Shown: positions 1-9,242, counted from the stretch's first letter. The stretch: 64,000 nt of DNA from CAYNFR01 sp964396595 (GCA_964396595.1 CAYNFR010000003.1:62001-126000), one strand, 5' to 3'. Program-made: numbers and translations. The notes: generated by a model from the sequence alone, not told the origin.

Positions 1-1
1 G

Positions 2-736
2 ACTACACCTGGCCCTATGATGTGCGTGGTTGCTTCATCCATTTATGGGCTGACCGTCCTCTTCGCCCCATCCAAAGGGCTTTTTTCAAAACGTTGGCGA
101 AGATGGCAGCAACAGATCAGCGTGCAAAGAGAAGATATTATCAAATATCTATCCAAGATACCCATCGGTGGCTCGTCAACGAGCTCAATAGCTGAACATT
201 TGAATATTGGCCAAGGCCAAATAAAAAAAAGAATCAAAGAGCTTCAGTACGATGGATTTATCAACCAAGATGAGTCGCTGACACTATCCGTAAAGGGTAT
301 TAACCTTGCCAATAAACTTGTCAAGGCGCATCGACTATGGGAGACCTTCCTTGTTGACACTGTGGGACTGGATAATCAGGAAATACACGATGATGCCGAA
401 AAACACGAACATCTTCTCGATCATAAAATGATCGAACAATTAGATGCTCGTCTGGGTCATCCTTCTATTGACCCGCACGGCTCCCCCATTCCTTCCATTC
501 CCGACTTTAACGCAGATGCCCTAATACATCTCCGCCCACATGATCGAGCCCGGATATGTGAGAGACAGTTGTCAGATCTAGTGGAAAGTAAATTGTGGGA
601 GCAAAATCTTCCGCCCAACGCTCATTTTCAGGTGATAGCAATTGATCAGAATGGCGTTACAATCCGAACAGAAGATAATCAACTGCACAAACTTGATGCG
701 GAACTGGCCGGAAGAATTTTGATAGCCACAGCATAG
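2..736 (+). CDS. C-terminal part of a metal ABC-3 permease fused to a DtxR/MntR-type repressor (5' partial)
   Basis: The gene runs in from the left edge and its N-terminal part is missing. The first residues (TTPGPMM, then a hydrophobic stretch ending FAPSKGLF) resemble the last membrane helix and tail of ABC-3 manganese/iron/zinc permeases. With no stop, the frame continues into a winged-helix DNA-binding domain (about residues 38-100 from the Met at 17), then the DtxR dimerisation and metal-binding domain (WETFLV, HEHLLD, HPSIDPHGSPIP), then a FeoA/SH3-like tail (about 170-239). DtxR/MntR proteins repress metal uptake when Mn or Fe is bound. Inference: transporter subunit and repressor are made as one chain. 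If only the Met at 17 were used, this would be a free repressor with a short hydrophobic leader, which is less likely. It converges on prmC with 4 bp between. Confidence 0.8.
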   Translation, partial: TTPGPMMCVVASSIYGLTVLFAPSKGLFSKRWRRWQQQISVQREDIIKYLSKIPIGGSSTSSIAEHLNIGQGQIKKRIKELQYDGFINQDESLTLSVKGINLANKLVKAHRLWETFLVDTVGLDNQEIHDDAEKHEHLLDHKMIEQLDARLGHPSIDPHGSPIPSIPDFNADALIHLRPHDRARICERQLSDLVESKLWEQNLPPNAHFQVIAIDQNGVTIRTEDNQLHKLDAELAGRILIATA

Positions 737-740
737 TGTA

Positions 741-1586
741 TCATTGATTTAAGTACTGAGATGCCACGATTATTCGTGGCTTGTCACTCATATCCATTAC
801 CAAAGTGACAGACGCAAAGCATTCTTCAAAAAGTGCCATCGTCTGCGCGGCAAGAAATTCATTAATCTCTACGTATACACTGCCTGTCGGATTCAAGTGT
901 ACTTTACAGAAATGGGTTATTTTTTTATAAAAAACTAAAGCATCGTCACCATCCGGAAATAAAGCTTCAAGCGGTTCGTACCGTTTAACATGCTCGTCTA
1001 TAAATGATGCATCATCTGTGGAAACATACGGCGGATTGCTTACGATGATGTCATACTTTCCCAGATTTCCCCAATAAGCTTCGTCGAGAAAATCAACGCG
1101 AAATACCGGGAAGAGCACTTTCATTCTCTTCGCATTATTTCGCGCTACATTCAAGGCATCCATTGACCATTCCAGTCCAGACACGCGCCATGGAGGCCTC
1201 ATTTTCTTGAGTGTTATGCCGATACATCCACTTCCCACTCCTATATCCAGTACATCAAGTTGCCTTCCTCGATGCGGATGGTGCTCTAAAATAGTCCTTA
1301 CCAACTCTTCTGTTTCCGGTCTGGGTATCAGCACATGGCCATTAACATGAAAAATGAGTCCATAGAAGTGACTAAGCCCTGTAATGTACGCCAGTGGTTC
1401 GCCATCCAGCACTCTATGTATAACCGGCACTAGCTGCGCTCTATATAAAAAAACAACTTCACTATTAAAGTCCTTTATAGCAAACAACTCTTGCATTAAT
1501 GCTTTACTGATCATCATAGATTCGCGCTGTTCAAACTTATCTTGCAAGGCTTCGACGATATAGTGATAAGCTTCAAGATTTGTCAT
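741..1586 (-). CDS. prmC: Peptide chain release factor N5-glutamine methyltransferase PrmC (HemK)
   Basis: This 281-residue S-adenosylmethionine enzyme methylates the glutamine of the GGQ motif in release factors RF1 and RF2 and so improves translation termination. The family plan is visible: an N-terminal helical release-factor-binding domain (about 1-85), then a Rossmann methyltransferase domain with the SAM loop DIGVGSGCIGI (about 114-124) and the hallmark NPPY tetrapeptide (SNPPYVST, about 184). Length is normal for PrmC. Its start overlaps the 3' end of kdsB by 14 nt, so the two are probably co-transcribed and translationally coupled. Confidence 0.93.
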   Translation of the reverse strand: MTNLEAYHYIVEALQDKFEQRESMMISKALMQELFAIKDFNSEVVFLYRAQLVPVIHRVLDGEPLAYITGLSHFYGLIFHVNGHVLIPRPETEELVRTILEHHPHRGRQLDVLDIGVGSGCIGITLKKMRPPWRVSGLEWSMDALNVARNNAKRMKVLFPVFRVDFLDEAYWGNLGKYDIIVSNPPYVSTDDASFIDEHVKRYEPLEALFPDGDDALVFYKKITHFCKVHLNPTGSVYVEINEFLAAQTMALFEECFASVTLVMDMSDKPRIIVASQYLNQ

Positions 1587-2295
1587 CTGCAGGAATATTT
1601 ACATAATTGAGAATATCTTCCGCCACATTAATACTAATGCCTTGATAATCAATAGGGAGCATCTTTAACTTATACCCATGATCCATCCATCTTAATTGCT
1701 CAAGCGAATACTTCTCTTCTGATCTAGTCGGTTGTAATTGGCTGATCTCGCGCAATACACTTGACCGAAATCCATATACACCCACATGTTTGAAATAAGT
1801 ATTAGTGTCGTTCGGTATCTTTCTATAAAAACCAATAGCATCTTGATATTCATTCAAGTTCACTTTGACGATGTTTTCATCCTTGCTTCGGGTCACTTCT
1901 TTAGAGCATAATGATGCGATGAGAATATTGGCGTCAGCCATCATCATATTGACTAAAAGTCGCACCGCTTCTGAGTTAAGTTGCCATTCGTCCGCCTGTA
2001 CATTTATTATTATACCATCAGACACCTCGCGCATTGCTGCTGCCACACGCTCCGTTCCATTGCGATAATTGCCATGCGAAAGCTTCACTTCATAACCAAG
2101 CCCTTCTGCTTCACACAACAATCGAGGATGGTCTGCTGCCAAGATTCGATGATATTCTGTCAGCTGATCCATATGCTCTAAAGTATGTCTGAGGACACAT
2201 TTACCATCTATGTGCGCAAGAAGTTTCTCAGGAAATCTCGCAGATCCGATGCGCGCTGGTACGACAATAAAAACTTCTTGAGACAAATCATTCAT
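1573..2295 (-). CDS. kdsB: 3-deoxy-manno-octulosonate cytidylyltransferase (CMP-Kdo synthetase)
   Basis: This 240-residue cytosolic enzyme activates Kdo with CTP to CMP-Kdo, the donor for the inner core of lipopolysaccharide. The N-terminus carries the nucleotide-binding signature VPARIGSARFPEK. The NVQADEW segment near residue 100 is the NVQGDEP-like region that binds metal and nucleotide. Length is typical. It confirms a Gram-negative outer membrane with Kdo. It is the promoter-proximal gene of the kdsB-prmC pair. The start codon lies 47 bp from the divergent LysM gene, so promoters for both must lie in that short AT-rich gap. Confidence 0.93.
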   Translation of the reverse strand: MNDLSQEVFIVVPARIGSARFPEKLLAHIDGKCVLRHTLEHMDQLTEYHRILAADHPRLLCEAEGLGYEVKLSHGNYRNGTERVAAAMREVSDGIIINVQADEWQLNSEAVRLLVNMMMADANILIASLCSKEVTRSKDENIVKVNLNEYQDAIGFYRKIPNDTNTYFKHVGVYGFRSSVLREISQLQPTRSEEKYSLEQLRWMDHGYKLKMLPIDYQGISINVAEDILNYVNIPADDKS

Positions 2296-2342
2296 ATTAC
2301 GAAATATTATAATATTTTTACACCTCTATATCAGATCATTAG

Positions 2343-3200
2343 ATGAATACTTGTAATTCTCGCACGATAAAACAGACGCTGCTATTGACATTCATCGTAG
2401 TCACTGTCATGTATCGCGGAGTCACGCAGCAAATTTACGTTAGTTTTGATGCCGCACAAGGAGTGACAAGCTTTCACGAGGTTCATAAAGGGGAAACACT
2501 TTACAGCATTGCCAAAAAGTATGGCGTATCTGTGGCTAAGTTAAAAAAGTACAATAACATACTCGGTGACAATATCAACGAAGGCTCTACCCTACTGATA
2601 GTCTTTAATCCTGAAAACATAAGTTTCCAGCCGGATGCTCAGCATCAACAACTCGTCTATACTGTGCAAAAAGGCGAAACGCTCTATAAAATAGCAAGTG
2701 TATCAATGAAACAGCCGGTAAGCACACTGATGAAACTGAATGGTAAAAGCGATTACAATATCCGAAATGAAGATCAAATCATCGTCGGCTATCTTAATAG
2801 CGATCCCCTCAAGTTAGCTGATCATGCACAAAAATTGGAGGAATTTGAAGAGTTGATTATTAACACTTCGGCTGTGAATGAGGTCGAAATTATTACCCTT
2901 CTAGGCCAAGCACAAGAAATAGAAGAAGTTGTAAAGCAAAAAAAGCGAGGACTGGCATATTGGGAAAAAGGTAGTTACGAAACAGCAGAATATGTCGTCA
3001 TGCATGCGAAAGCAAAAGTGAATTCGGAAATATACATATACAATCCCATGCTCGGTAAGAAAGTCCGCGCCAAAGTCGTAAGCAACCTCCCCAAGAATCT
3101 ATATCCTTCAAATATAGATGTTGTAATTTCGTCTTCTGTTGCAGCGGCGCTAGGCGCTCGCGACAGAAAATTTTTAGTTGAAATGATCTACCACGAATGA
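2343..3200 (+). CDS. Exported LysM protein, two LysM domains and a C-terminal RlpA/barrel-like region
   Basis: This 285-residue protein has an N-terminal hydrophobic signal-like segment (residues 10-28) and two LysM repeats (about 45-88 and 105-150), each with a GETLY..IA core, expected to bind peptidoglycan glycan strands in the periplasm. After a charged, coiled-coil-prone linker (about 155-205), the C-terminal 80 residues (YNPMLGKKVRAKV, then NIDVVISSSVAAALGARD) resemble the double-psi beta-barrel of RlpA-like proteins; that part is inference. The stop overlaps the start of the next gene by 4 nt (ATGA), so the pair is probably coupled, although a wall protein and a cysteine enzyme have no obvious functional link. 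Confidence 0.75.
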   Translation: MNTCNSRTIKQTLLLTFIVVTVMYRGVTQQIYVSFDAAQGVTSFHEVHKGETLYSIAKKYGVSVAKLKKYNNILGDNINEGSTLLIVFNPENISFQPDAQHQQLVYTVQKGETLYKIASVSMKQPVSTLMKLNGKSDYNIRNEDQIIVGYLNSDPLKLADHAQKLEEFEELIINTSAVNEVEIITLLGQAQEIEEVVKQKKRGLAYWEKGSYETAEYVVMHAKAKVNSEIYIYNPMLGKKVRAKVVSNLPKNLYPSNIDVVISSSVAAALGARDRKFLVEMIYHE

Positions 3201-4558
3201 TGGACTATAAAAATAATGTTCTCGAGACTATAGGGAACACACCGATGATAAAGCTGAATGCGACTGTCAGTGACATACCCGCATTAGTATTGGGTAAGGT
3301 AGAAACCTATAATCCCGGCCATTCTATAAAGGATAGAATGGCGCTTAAAATGCTAGAAACCGCGGAAAAGGATGGCAAAATAACTCCTGGTGGGACTATC
3401 ATCGAATGTACTAGCGGTAATACCGGGATGGGGCTTGCATTGGCCGCTGCAGTTAAAGGTTATAAATGTATCTTCACTACGAGTGATAAACAATCTAAAG
3501 AAAAAATAGACATATTAAAAGCCGTAGGAGCAGAAGTGATCGTCTGCCCTACTGACGTCCGTCCGGAAGATCCGCGTTCTTACTACTCCGTTGCAGAAAA
3601 GCTCAGTAAAGAAATACCTAATAGCTTCTGGTGTAACCAATACGACAATCTCGCCAATCGTGAAGCACACTATGAGTCTACAGGGCCGGAAATCTGGGCG
3701 CAGACTGACGGTAAAATAACACATCTCGTGGTGGGAGTCGGAACAGGAGGTACAGTATCCGGCACGGCTAAGTATCTCAAGGAGCAAAATCCCAATATTC
3801 AAGTGTGGGGCATAGATACGTATGGATCTGTTTTTAAGAAATATCACGAGACTGGAGTTTTTGACGAAAAAGAGATTTACCCCTATATTACAGAAGGAAT
3901 AGGAGAAGACATACTCCCTGCCAATGTGGATTTTAGTCTGATAGATCTCTTCGAAAAGGTGAGCGATAGAGACGGCGCCCTGGCTGCAAGGCGGATGGCG
4001 AGGGAAGAAGGGCTATTGCTAGGCTACAGTGCCGGAAGTGCATTAGCGGGATTGCGTCAGCTGAAAGATCGCTTAAAACCAAGTGATGTAGTCGTAATAA
4101 TATTTCATGATCATGGCACACGCTATGTGGGCAAAATATTTAACGACGAGTGGATGATACAACGGGGCTTCCTTGACAAGGAAATACGTGTAAAAGATCT
4201 CGTCAAACTAAAACGACACACCCAATTCATCGTTGCCGATTACACTCAGACGCTGCGTCAAGTGCTCGACTTGATGAAAAAACATGATATATCCCAAATG
4301 CCGGTAATGCATGATAGCCAAATCGCTGGTTCGATCATAGAAAGTAAACTACTCAGCTACATTCTGGAAAATCCACTGAATAATATTGAAAAACCGGTAA
4401 GCGATATCATGGGCCCTCCCTTTCCGGTAGTATCTGTAGAAACCCCCATTAAAGATTTGAACAAGTATATCACCAAGGAAGTCCCTGCTGTGCTGATAGT
4501 GGATGAATCACAATCTTATCAAGTGATCACACAGTACGATATTATCCAAGCCATTTAA
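3197..4558 (+). CDS. PLP-dependent cysteine synthase / cystathionine beta-synthase with C-terminal CBS pair
   Basis: This 453-residue fold-type II PLP enzyme has its Schiff-base lysine in SIKDR (Lys45), the phosphate-binding loop TSGNTGMG (72-79) and the glycine-rich GVGTGGTVSG loop near 175. Residues about 340-453 form two CBS motifs, the arrangement of cystathionine beta-synthase, where they act as a regulatory ligand-binding module. The reaction is either condensation of serine with homocysteine or formation of cysteine from O-acetylserine and sulfide; the sequence alone does not decide. Two adjacent ATG codons (3197 and 3200) are both possible starts, and the first gives the ATGA overlap with the LysM gene. 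Confidence 0.85.
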   Translation: MMDYKNNVLETIGNTPMIKLNATVSDIPALVLGKVETYNPGHSIKDRMALKMLETAEKDGKITPGGTIIECTSGNTGMGLALAAAVKGYKCIFTTSDKQSKEKIDILKAVGAEVIVCPTDVRPEDPRSYYSVAEKLSKEIPNSFWCNQYDNLANREAHYESTGPEIWAQTDGKITHLVVGVGTGGTVSGTAKYLKEQNPNIQVWGIDTYGSVFKKYHETGVFDEKEIYPYITEGIGEDILPANVDFSLIDLFEKVSDRDGALAARRMAREEGLLLGYSAGSALAGLRQLKDRLKPSDVVVIIFHDHGTRYVGKIFNDEWMIQRGFLDKEIRVKDLVKLKRHTQFIVADYTQTLRQVLDLMKKHDISQMPVMHDSQIAGSIIESKLLSYILENPLNNIEKPVSDIMGPPFPVVSVETPIKDLNKYITKEVPAVLIVDESQSYQVITQYDIIQAI

Positions 4559-4666
4559 CAGCCGAGATGTTAGAATTGGTATCTATTCCTGCTTAACTAG
4601 AATGAATTCTTTACATAGATGGTGATTCTATTAATCAGTCCTCGTTATCTTCGTTTAAATTGCTCT

Positions 4667-5539
4667 ATGGAAATACTAAAAAAGATCGGTTCTGTGGCGT
4701 TGGACATTTTTGTTTTCATCCTGATATCAGGGATTTTAGTCACCGTCTTCACTTGGGTACTGAGTATGATTGGTCTGATGAACACAGAGATTGCTGGAAC
4801 ATTAGAAGATCCATTAGCACTGATGATCGTTTATGTACCTATGCTCATAGCAGTGCTCGTTGGGGCATTTGTTACGCATCATATTATCTTTAAGCGCGAC
4901 ATTGATCTAATGGGATTTCGACCTGAGAATTTATTTCGAGATGGGGCGATTGGCTATGGAATGGGAGTACTGTTAGTAGGTTTGGGTTTCGGCATTTTGT
5001 GGATAAGTGGTTTACTGAAAGTAGTTTCGTTTAGTCCGAATCTAAGCTTGTTGACTGGATTTGCCCTAGTGTTTATTATCCAAAGTGCGTTTGAGGAAGT
5101 ATTCACAAGATCTTATCTAATTCCCGCTATTGAAGCGAGATTTGGTAGCTGGGTGGCATTGGTTTTGTCTTCTTTGATTTTCGGACTGCTGCACGTTTTT
5201 AATCCGGGCCTGAGTGTATTGGCAATATTAAATTTATTTGCTGCCGGCGTACTTTTAGGTTTATTGTTCCTTTACTACCGTAATGTATGGGCATCGATAG
5301 GCTTACATGCTTCATGGAATTATTTTCAAGGCAATGTATTTGGGTTTGAAGTAAGTGGGATGTCTATGTATAGCATGATACAGACGGAACGTCGCGGTCC
5401 TGACTATTTGACTGGAGGGAGCTTTGGATTTGAGGGATCTGTGATTGCACTCACTATGCTTTTAGTGGTCAGTTATTATATATTTAATCGAATTTTATCT
5501 AGAAAGGATACAGCTCTCAATATAACTGAGATAACATGA
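4667..5539 (+). CDS. CPBP-family intramembrane metalloprotease (CaaX/Rce1-like)
   Basis: This 290-residue multi-pass membrane protein carries the family's catalytic signature: Glu143-Glu144 with Arg148 (FEEVFTRSY), a histidine at 176 (GLLHVFNP) and another at 214 (LHASWNYF). These ligand-type Glu/His residues lie in the membrane and define Rce1-like glutamic/metalloproteases, whose bacterial substrates are mostly unknown. I chose the ATG at 4667 because it begins MEILKKIG followed directly by the first helix. An in-frame start at 4619 would add 16 residues. The stop overlaps the next gene by 4 nt (ATGA), implying co-translation with the large membrane protein downstream. Confidence 0.8.
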   Translation: MEILKKIGSVALDIFVFILISGILVTVFTWVLSMIGLMNTEIAGTLEDPLALMIVYVPMLIAVLVGAFVTHHIIFKRDIDLMGFRPENLFRDGAIGYGMGVLLVGLGFGILWISGLLKVVSFSPNLSLLTGFALVFIIQSAFEEVFTRSYLIPAIEARFGSWVALVLSSLIFGLLHVFNPGLSVLAILNLFAAGVLLGLLFLYYRNVWASIGLHASWNYFQGNVFGFEVSGMSMYSMIQTERRGPDYLTGGSFGFEGSVIALTMLLVVSYYIFNRILSRKDTALNITEIT

Positions 5540-7140
5540 AAGAAGAAGTAAGAGATAAATCAAAATTTAAGGAACTACTCGAACGACTTCAGCAAGAGAG
5601 TTGGCAATTAGAGCTATTGATATCAGGATTAGCCTTATTCGGATTATGGGAAAGTCAGACCATGATCGATCAATTTGGTATTTATATGCGACTAAATACT
5701 CCTGAGTCATATAGATTTTATTCAATCGCCATAGAGTCTGTATTAAATGGCGGCTGGATACTCTTCATGTTTAATCTTCTGACGCACATCATCGTAAGGG
5801 GACTGTGGATAGGTGCCATTGGCTTAAGATATGTATCAGGTGATATCAACTTTGACAAACTAAATTATTCAGAAGTATTTGACAACTTCTATCGCAAGAA
5901 TGTCGGTTCATTTGATGATTATATCGAACGGCTGGAGAAGCTCAGCAGCGTACTATTTGCTTTTACATTTTTACTTTTCTTTTTTTTAGTCTCTTTAATA
6001 AGTACGATCACGTTTTATGCATTGACCTCGCAGATTCTATTCAATATCCTTGGATTAGAAAGTGATAGCAGAATGTTGGGCTACGTGATTTATGGGCTAG
6101 TTTTCTATGGACTCGCGTTAATTGTTTTAATTGATTTCTTTTCAGTAGGCGTGTTAAAGAAAATAAGGGATAAGAAAATATCTAAATTGTATTTTTATAT
6201 ATTCCGTTTCTACAGTATAGCGTCTCTATCCTTTACTTATCGCTCTTTGCTATTGAATTTTCTTGATACTAAGTATTCTAAGCGCTTCTTTTTTGCAGCT
6301 ATCCCGTATGCCATTTTCTTACTCCTATTTGCATCTCTGATTGGTCTGAATAGAGAGAGTTATTTTCCGGAATTTGAGCGTAACTCCAATTACTTGCAGG
6401 GTATTAATCAAGCAGGAATCAATCACATTTACTATGATGACCTCCGTGATACGTATGCCAAAACCACGAAATCAAGCAAATCAGTCCAAAAGTTAAGGAT
6501 TGATTTACTCAGCTTGTCCAAGTATGAAAATGAAGATAAGCTCGATATATTTCTACAATATATGGAAAGTGACAATGAGCTATTGAGGGCAAAGTACCCT
6601 CAGATCAATCCAATCAATCGAAAAGGTTTAGTTCACGAGATCTGGTACAAGAAGACACTTACAGACGACAAGCTTTTAAAATTTGACGGTGATCTGACTA
6701 AAGAATTACGAATGGTAAGAAATATGGTCAGGAAGAAAGAACTGCCAAAAAACGAAGAAAACCTCGCCGCACTTACTCAGGAAGAAATTGACAAATACAT
6801 GTCCTCTTCAGAAGAAGAACTTCCGATGATCGAGCAAAGATTAAAGAACAATAGTTACCAAAGGAGAAGAGATTATCAAGTAGAAAGGATATCGACCATC
6901 AGGGATGCGCTGGTAGCCGAACACAAAATATTAATAGATGACACGGATTATTCTGACTCTTTAAAATGCTTTTTTTATGTTCATCCCAATCTCAAAGAGC
7001 GCGGATTGCTATGTCATTTGACAATTAAACACCTGGAGTCAGGCATACATCAGTTGACCATGATTAAGAATGATTACGAGAAGGAATGTCAGCTGAATTG
7101 CCGCCCTTACTACCGCGCTATTAATTTTTATAAAAGATGA
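5536..7140 (+). CDS. Large multi-pass membrane protein of unknown function with a soluble C-terminal half
   Basis: I do not recognise a family for this 534-residue protein. The N-terminal half holds about five or six hydrophobic segments (near residues 22-38, 66-98, 137-164, 181-206, 251-272). From about residue 275 to the end it is hydrophilic and rich in Glu, Lys and Tyr, with a coiled-coil-like acidic/basic stretch around 380-440 and no cysteine pattern, nucleotide loop or protease motif that I can identify. It starts inside the stop of the CPBP protease gene (ATGA), so the two are very probably an operon and the protease may act on or with it. The ECF sigma gene follows 62 bp later. Confidence 0.6.
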   Translation: MKEEVRDKSKFKELLERLQQESWQLELLISGLALFGLWESQTMIDQFGIYMRLNTPESYRFYSIAIESVLNGGWILFMFNLLTHIIVRGLWIGAIGLRYVSGDINFDKLNYSEVFDNFYRKNVGSFDDYIERLEKLSSVLFAFTFLLFFFLVSLISTITFYALTSQILFNILGLESDSRMLGYVIYGLVFYGLALIVLIDFFSVGVLKKIRDKKISKLYFYIFRFYSIASLSFTYRSLLLNFLDTKYSKRFFFAAIPYAIFLLLFASLIGLNRESYFPEFERNSNYLQGINQAGINHIYYDDLRDTYAKTTKSSKSVQKLRIDLLSLSKYENEDKLDIFLQYMESDNELLRAKYPQINPINRKGLVHEIWYKKTLTDDKLLKFDGDLTKELRMVRNMVRKKELPKNEENLAALTQEEIDKYMSSSEEELPMIEQRLKNNSYQRRRDYQVERISTIRDALVAEHKILIDDTDYSDSLKCFFYVHPNLKERGLLCHLTIKHLESGIHQLTMIKNDYEKECQLNCRPYYRAINFYKR

Positions 7141-7202
7141 TGGTTCTCACACCACTGTCATGGATATTGGCATCTTAATGTTGAAGCGTATGAAGAGATA
7201 TC

Positions 7203-7739
7203 ATGAAATATGACCAATACATATCCGGATGTCGCCAGGGTGATCGCAGAGCCCAAAATCAGCTCTTTGAAGCATTCGCGCCAGTGGCACTTGCGATATG
7301 TTACAGGTATATCCCTGATTATGATTCTGCACAGGATATCTTGATTCAATCCTTTGTTAGAATATTCCGCCATCTTGATGATTATAGTGGCAATGGAAGC
7401 TTCGAAGGATGGATGAAGCGAATTGTGATCAACGAATGCTTAATGGAACTACGTCGAAAGAAAAATCTTCACCTGACCCTTTCGATCGACGAAATAAAGG
7501 AGGAATTAGTGTATTCAGAAGTAGACCACCTTGCTTTCCAAGAGGTCTTAGATCTTCTGAATGAACTACCAATTGGATATAGAACGGTATTTAATATGTA
7601 TGTCATGGAGGGATTCAAGCATCGCGAAATAGCTGAGTTACTAGATATAAGCATAAACACATCCAAGTCACAACTAATATTAGCCAGAAGAAAACTGCAA
7701 GAACTTTTTAAAAAAAAATTTGAATCACGAATAGCCTAA
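7203..7739 (+). CDS. ECF-type RNA polymerase sigma factor
   Basis: This 178-residue protein has the two-domain layout of extracytoplasmic-function sigma factors. Sigma region 2 is near residues 20-90, with the YDSAQDILIQSFVRIF helix for core binding and -10 melting. Region 4 is near 120-172, a helix-turn-helix (HREIAELLDISINTSKSQL) that reads the -35 site. There is no region 1 or 3. Such factors respond to envelope or stress signals through an anti-sigma protein. The next gene, one base after the stop, encodes a small one-helix membrane protein that could be the partner. Target genes cannot be read from the window. Confidence 0.92.
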   Translation: MKYDQYISGCRQGDRRAQNQLFEAFAPVALAICYRYIPDYDSAQDILIQSFVRIFRHLDDYSGNGSFEGWMKRIVINECLMELRRKKNLHLTLSIDEIKEELVYSEVDHLAFQEVLDLLNELPIGYRTVFNMYVMEGFKHREIAELLDISINTSKSQLILARRKLQELFKKKFESRIA

Positions 7740-7740
7740 A

Positions 7741-8073
7741 ATGATGAACAGAACGACTATCGATGATACTTTCAGAAATACTTCGTCAGATGCTCGTGTG
7801 GCGATACCTGCACACCTATGGGAACGTATGGACAGACAATTATCCAAGGAAGAAAGCCAGCCATCGAAGCGCAGCATTATCCACCGTATGTTGATGCCGA
7901 TAGCCGCTAGTCTCTTAATAGGTATTATATACTTGGCTAAACCTGATCGATACGCTACGTCGATAACAGACTTGGATAACAATGTTGAAGAAAAATTTTC
8001 CTATGAATTGATTACAAGCCTAAGCAAGCTAGATGCTTACTCTTCGTCAGCAACATCTTTCTTGAATGGTTGA
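7741..8073 (+). CDS. Small single-pass membrane protein, candidate anti-sigma factor
   Basis: This 110-residue protein starts 1 bp after the sigma-factor stop, so the two are almost certainly co-transcribed. It has a hydrophilic N-terminal part (about 1-48) that includes the phrase IPAHLWERMDRQL, typical of cytoplasmic regions of Bacteroidota anti-sigma-like proteins, one transmembrane helix (about 50-66, MLMPIAASLLIGIIYLA) and a short outer tail. I infer an anti-sigma role from position and topology only; no zinc-binding anti-sigma motif is visible. Its last 37 nt overlap the 3' end of the convergent gene on the other strand. Confidence 0.55.
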   Translation: MMNRTTIDDTFRNTSSDARVAIPAHLWERMDRQLSKEESQPSKRSIIHRMLMPIAASLLIGIIYLAKPDRYATSITDLDNNVEEKFSYELITSLSKLDAYSSSATSFLNG

Positions 8074-9242
8074 CGTAAAGTCCATTGCTGCTTAGGGACA
8101 AAAGATTTGAAGAAATTCTTGATCAGCAGCGTATTTATGAGTGCATTATTATGCTTAAAGTAGCATACCATATCATGGGGAACAGCACCGACAGAACTTT
8201 TAATTTCTAAGGCCGTTCTGAAAAAGTAAATGAATTTGGCGCCAGCCCCAATACCGTCTTTAACTAAATCTAAAAGAATGTTGAGGTACAATTGATACCT
8301 ATTGTTTAGCTCTTGACTGAATCCGATGAAGTGTGTATCCATCTTATCGCCCTCCATCACCCAAGTATAAAACCCTATCAGTTTTCCATCTAGCCAATAG
8401 CCCGTTACTTGAAGCGCATCCCCCAATGCCCGCTTAAGCTCAAGAAAATAATTTTCATTGGCTTTAGCCAATACAAAACCTGCTCCACCAAGAAGTGACG
8501 AATAAAGCTCGTACATTACCAAATAATGCGCCTCTACATCCTCCATTAACATTGCAGACTTGTGTACACCTTTCGATTTTTTCAATGCACTTTTCATCCT
8601 TACGCGATACTTCGAGCGCATATCGAGCAAATAATCGTCAAAACTTGTCCATGTCGGATCTATTGCCAAAATCATATTGGGGTCGATGCAAAATCCCACC
8701 AGATCCTTACTGCTTGTATGACCGGCGTGAGGCATGAAGAAGTCCTTATACAACTGTCCGTCAAATCGGTAAGGGGTGCTACGAAGAATCTTTTTTAATT
8801 CAGAAACCACATATTTTGCCATCCGAAAGGCTTCTTGTCCATCACTTTCTATAGTGGAAACTACGCCATAATTTCCTGTCAAATAAAGATTGCCGATAGT
8901 CGCCATTCTAAAGGTCAAAAGAGATAAAAACTTCTGTCTGAAACGCTGCCATGTCAGAGAAAGGAAACTTCTATCTGTAGTATATTGCTCATAGTTAAAG
9001 CTGTCTTTGATTTTTAGCACGGTTATTTGCAATAAGAGATATGCCTTGATTGAGCCATTTTTTTCTATTCTTACATAGAGATTACTGAGATTATCAGGAT
9101 TGGTTCGCTCAAGAACATCAAGAAAATCTGACTGAAAAAAGGATTCTTGCGGGACAGCTGTATCCCATTCATCGGCTATAGATTTAATATTTTCAAACAA
9201 TCGGATGACCAACCCATTTTTAAGTGTATGCGTATTGATCAT
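8037..9242 (-). CDS. FemAB/GNAT-superfamily acyl- or aminoacyl-transferase-like protein
   Basis: This protein is about 401 residues from the ATG at 9242 (MINTHTLKNG). A longer frame from 9341 would run 46 nt into the upstream gene, so I prefer the internal start. Segments such as MRSKYRVRMKSALKKSKG, FYTWVMEGDKMDTHFIGF and the final helix-strand arrangement fit the double-GNAT fold of FemAB/CelD-like proteins, which attach amino acids or acyl groups to peptidoglycan or polysaccharides. There is no signal peptide, so it should act in the cytoplasm. The substrate is unknown. It lies 53 bp downstream of the pyrophosphatase-like lipoprotein gene on the same strand. Confidence 0.6.
   Translation of the reverse strand: MINTHTLKNGLVIRLFENIKSIADEWDTAVPQESFFQSDFLDVLERTNPDNLSNLYVRIEKNGSIKAYLLLQITVLKIKDSFNYEQYTTDRSFLSLTWQRFRQKFLSLLTFRMATIGNLYLTGNYGVVSTIESDGQEAFRMAKYVVSELKKILRSTPYRFDGQLYKDFFMPHAGHTSSKDLVGFCIDPNMILAIDPTWTSFDDYLLDMRSKYRVRMKSALKKSKGVHKSAMLMEDVEAHYLVMYELYSSLLGGAGFVLAKANENYFLELKRALGDALQVTGYWLDGKLIGFYTWVMEGDKMDTHFIGFSQELNNRYQLYLNILLDLVKDGIGAGAKFIYFFRTALEIKSSVGAVPHDMVCYFKHNNALINTLLIKNFFKSFVPKQQWTLRQPFKKDVADEE

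Noticed and set aside
3515..3847. A 110-codon frame antisense to the PLP/CBS gene
   Set aside because: It shadows conserved PLP-enzyme sequence and has no coherent domain.
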